Shown here: positions 15,307 to 16,145 of the stretch, in pieces
Position numbering within the stretch: position 1 is the first letter of the stretch
Layout of the letters: the number at the start of each line of letters is the position of its first letter
Assembly (NCBI GenBank): GCA_964521665.1
Contig: CAZFSG010000030.1
Span: forward strand, 1-16,145
Direction of reading: 5' to 3'
Source of the DNA: JANXDG01 sp964521665
GTDB taxonomy: Bacteria > Elusimicrobiota > Endomicrobiia > DTEH01
DNA: 16,145 nt
Notes under the pieces: model-generated
The model's input: the letters and a program-made list of their open reading frames with translations, nothing else
Told to the model about the DNA's origin: nothing
Database searches by the model: none
Translations under genes and position numbers: made by a program

Positions 15307-15981
15307 ATGAAACAAAAATTTATCCTCATACTACTACTAATATTTTTTTTCATAATTCAAATTGTAGAATCTGCTCAAGAAATAAAATTACCATCTGCTA
15401 ACAAAAGAAGTAATGTCTCGTTTGAAGAAGCAATTTATAAATGGTCTGCTACAAGAAGGTTCTCTAATAAACCTTTAACATTAAAACAAATAAGCCAACT
15501 TTTATGGTCTGCTTTTGGGACAACAGTTGATGGTGTCTCTTCTGCAACACGAGTGTTTCCTTCAGCAGGTGGTATTTATCCATTAGAACTTTATGTTGTA
15601 GTTGGAAATGTTGAAAATTTATCTCCAGGAGTGTATAAATATAATTATAAATCACATTCGTTAATACAGGTTAGAGAAGGTGATTTACGAGAAGAATTAT
15701 CTTCTGCTGCTTTAAACCAGTTTTTTATCAAACAAGCACCAGTAAGTTTTGTATGGACAGCAAAATATGGAAAAATGTTTTATTATGGAGAAAGAGGTAA
15801 AACAAGATATATACATATTGATTTAGGACATTCAGCACAAAATTTAACTATACAAGCAACTGTTTTAGGTTTAGGTACTGTACAAATTGGTGCTTTTGAT
15901 GACGATAAAGTTAAAAAACTTCTTTCTTTACCAAATGATGAAACACCTGTATATATAATGCCAGTAGGATATAAATTGTAG
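15307..15981 (+). CDS. SagB-type nitroreductase-like protein with signal peptide
   Basis: A flavin (FMN) oxidoreductase of the SagB/nitroreductase family. From ATG 15307 (224 aa): signal peptide about 1-23 (MKQKFILILLLIFFF then polar VESAQ), then SATRRFSNKPL (FMN-binding Arg motif), LTLKQISQLLWSAFG, FPSAGGIYPLELYVVV and a C-terminal VLGLGTVQIGAF with PVYIMPVGY. SagB proteins make azoles in peptide toxins, but most relatives are uncharacterised dehydrogenases, and no peptide precursor or YcaO gene is seen. An in-frame ATG at 15292 would overlap the radical SAM gene by 10 nt. From 15307 the gap is 5 nt. The stop codon TAG lies inside a dispersed repeat (15978-15999). Confidence 0.87.
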   Translation: MKQKFILILLLIFFFIIQIVESAQEIKLPSANKRSNVSFEEAIYKWSATRRFSNKPLTLKQISQLLWSAFGTTVDGVSSATRVFPSAGGIYPLELYVVVGNVENLSPGVYKYNYKSHSLIQVREGDLREELSSAALNQFFIKQAPVSFVWTAKYGKMFYYGERGKTRYIHIDLGHSAQNLTIQATVLGLGTVQIGAFDDDKVKKLLSLPNDETPVYIMPVGYKL

Positions 15982-15999
15982 CGGTTTACTTCATCAAAC
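15978..15999 (+). repeat. Dispersed palindromic repeat, degenerate copy
   Basis: GTAGCGGT followed by TTACTTCATCAAAC. It matches the copy at 16007-16028 except for three bases that spoil the stem. It supplies the TAG stop of the nitroreductase gene. Confidence 0.75.
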
Positions 16000-16006
16000 A
16001 ATATAT

Positions 16007-16028
16007 GTAGCGGTTTGATTTATCAAAC
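16007..16028 (+). repeat. Dispersed palindromic repeat, intact copy
   Basis: GTAGCGGT then TTGATTTATCAAAC, where GTTTGA-TTTA-TCAAAC forms a hairpin. It lies 29 nt from the first copy. No T-run follows, so this copy alone is not a terminator. Confidence 0.8.
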
Positions 16029-16108
16029 AAATATAAATGAAAAATATGCCAACGGCTGGTAATGTACACATATTCTCAATTCTGCTGATGACATAATATA
16101 ATATCTCA

Positions 16109-16140
16109 TCCCCTCTATTAAGAGGGGACATTAGGTTTTT
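16109..16140 (+). terminator. Hairpin with distal T-run, possible terminator of the hisG operon
   Basis: TCCCCTCT-ATTA-AGAGGGGA is a perfect 8-bp stem with a 4-nt loop (16109-16128). TTTTT begins 7 nt later (16136), further than in classic terminators. It may instead be an edge of a repeat or of another element cut by the window end. Apart from this hairpin and the two repeats, 15982-16145 shows nothing. Confidence 0.45.
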
Positions 16141-16145
16141 CTTTG

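Noticed and set aside
15978..16028. Start of a CRISPR array
   Set aside because: Only two repeat units with a 7-nt spacer. A third copy lies alone 7.6 kb away, and there are no cas genes.

Overview
The window is a strongly AT-rich, gene-dense bacterial segment. Genes are short-spaced, many share 1-4 nt stop/start overlaps, and internal Shine-Dalgarno sites of the AGGAG type are visible. A run of exactly 100 N at 5459-5558 shows that this is a draft scaffold, probably a metagenome-assembled genome. The gene set (long-form HisG, GatA, UppP, CtpA, hydrogenase maturation HypA/HypF, an M50-TrpS pair, a DUF1015 protein) is bacterial. The style suggests an uncultured anaerobic candidate lineage; Omnitrophota- or Elusimicrobiota-like is only a guess from composition and repeat style.

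Layout. 1-180: a long fold-back hairpin and a second hairpin sharing 4 nt with it, at the end of a small secreted or membrane hypothetical gene (minus, 138-602). 603-856: non-coding, with a promoter for that gene. 857-8172, minus strand, reads as one operon: ctpA (signal-peptide S41 protease), tsaD, hypA, [N gap], hypF, then a nucleotidyltransferase (MNT)-HEPN module, a second frameshifted MNT copy, and a DUF1015 gene. A good sigma70 promoter (8251-8279) and a palindrome (8203-8218) precede ctpA. 8312-8338 is a hairpin terminator formed by a dispersed repeat. 8364-13153, minus, is a second operon: gatA, a beta-lactamase-fold serine hydrolase, uppP, M50 site-2 protease, trpS. Back-to-back promoters lie between 13198 and 13256. 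13288-15981, plus, holds hisG, an AmrS-type radical SAM protein with an unusual N-terminal export or anchor segment, and a SagB-like nitroreductase with a signal peptide. The end (15978-16145) has two more copies of the dispersed repeat and an 8-bp hairpin.

How the genes fit. hypA and hypF serve [NiFe]-hydrogenase maturation. tsaD makes the t6A tRNA modification and belongs to the same carbamoyl/threonylcarbamoyl transferase superfamily as hypF. uppP, the serine hydrolase, CtpA and the M50 protease are envelope functions. gatA and trpS serve tRNA charging. hisG opens histidine synthesis.

The least ordinary items are: the MNT-HEPN-MNT array, with a 98% identical 126-bp repeat and a frameshift on seven A residues; the repeat family with a compensatory stem change; the hairpin pair at 29-180; and the apparently exported radical SAM/nitroreductase pair. 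I found no clear phage, transposase, CRISPR, rRNA or tRNA. The apparent HypA-HypF fusion is best explained as an artefact of the N gap.
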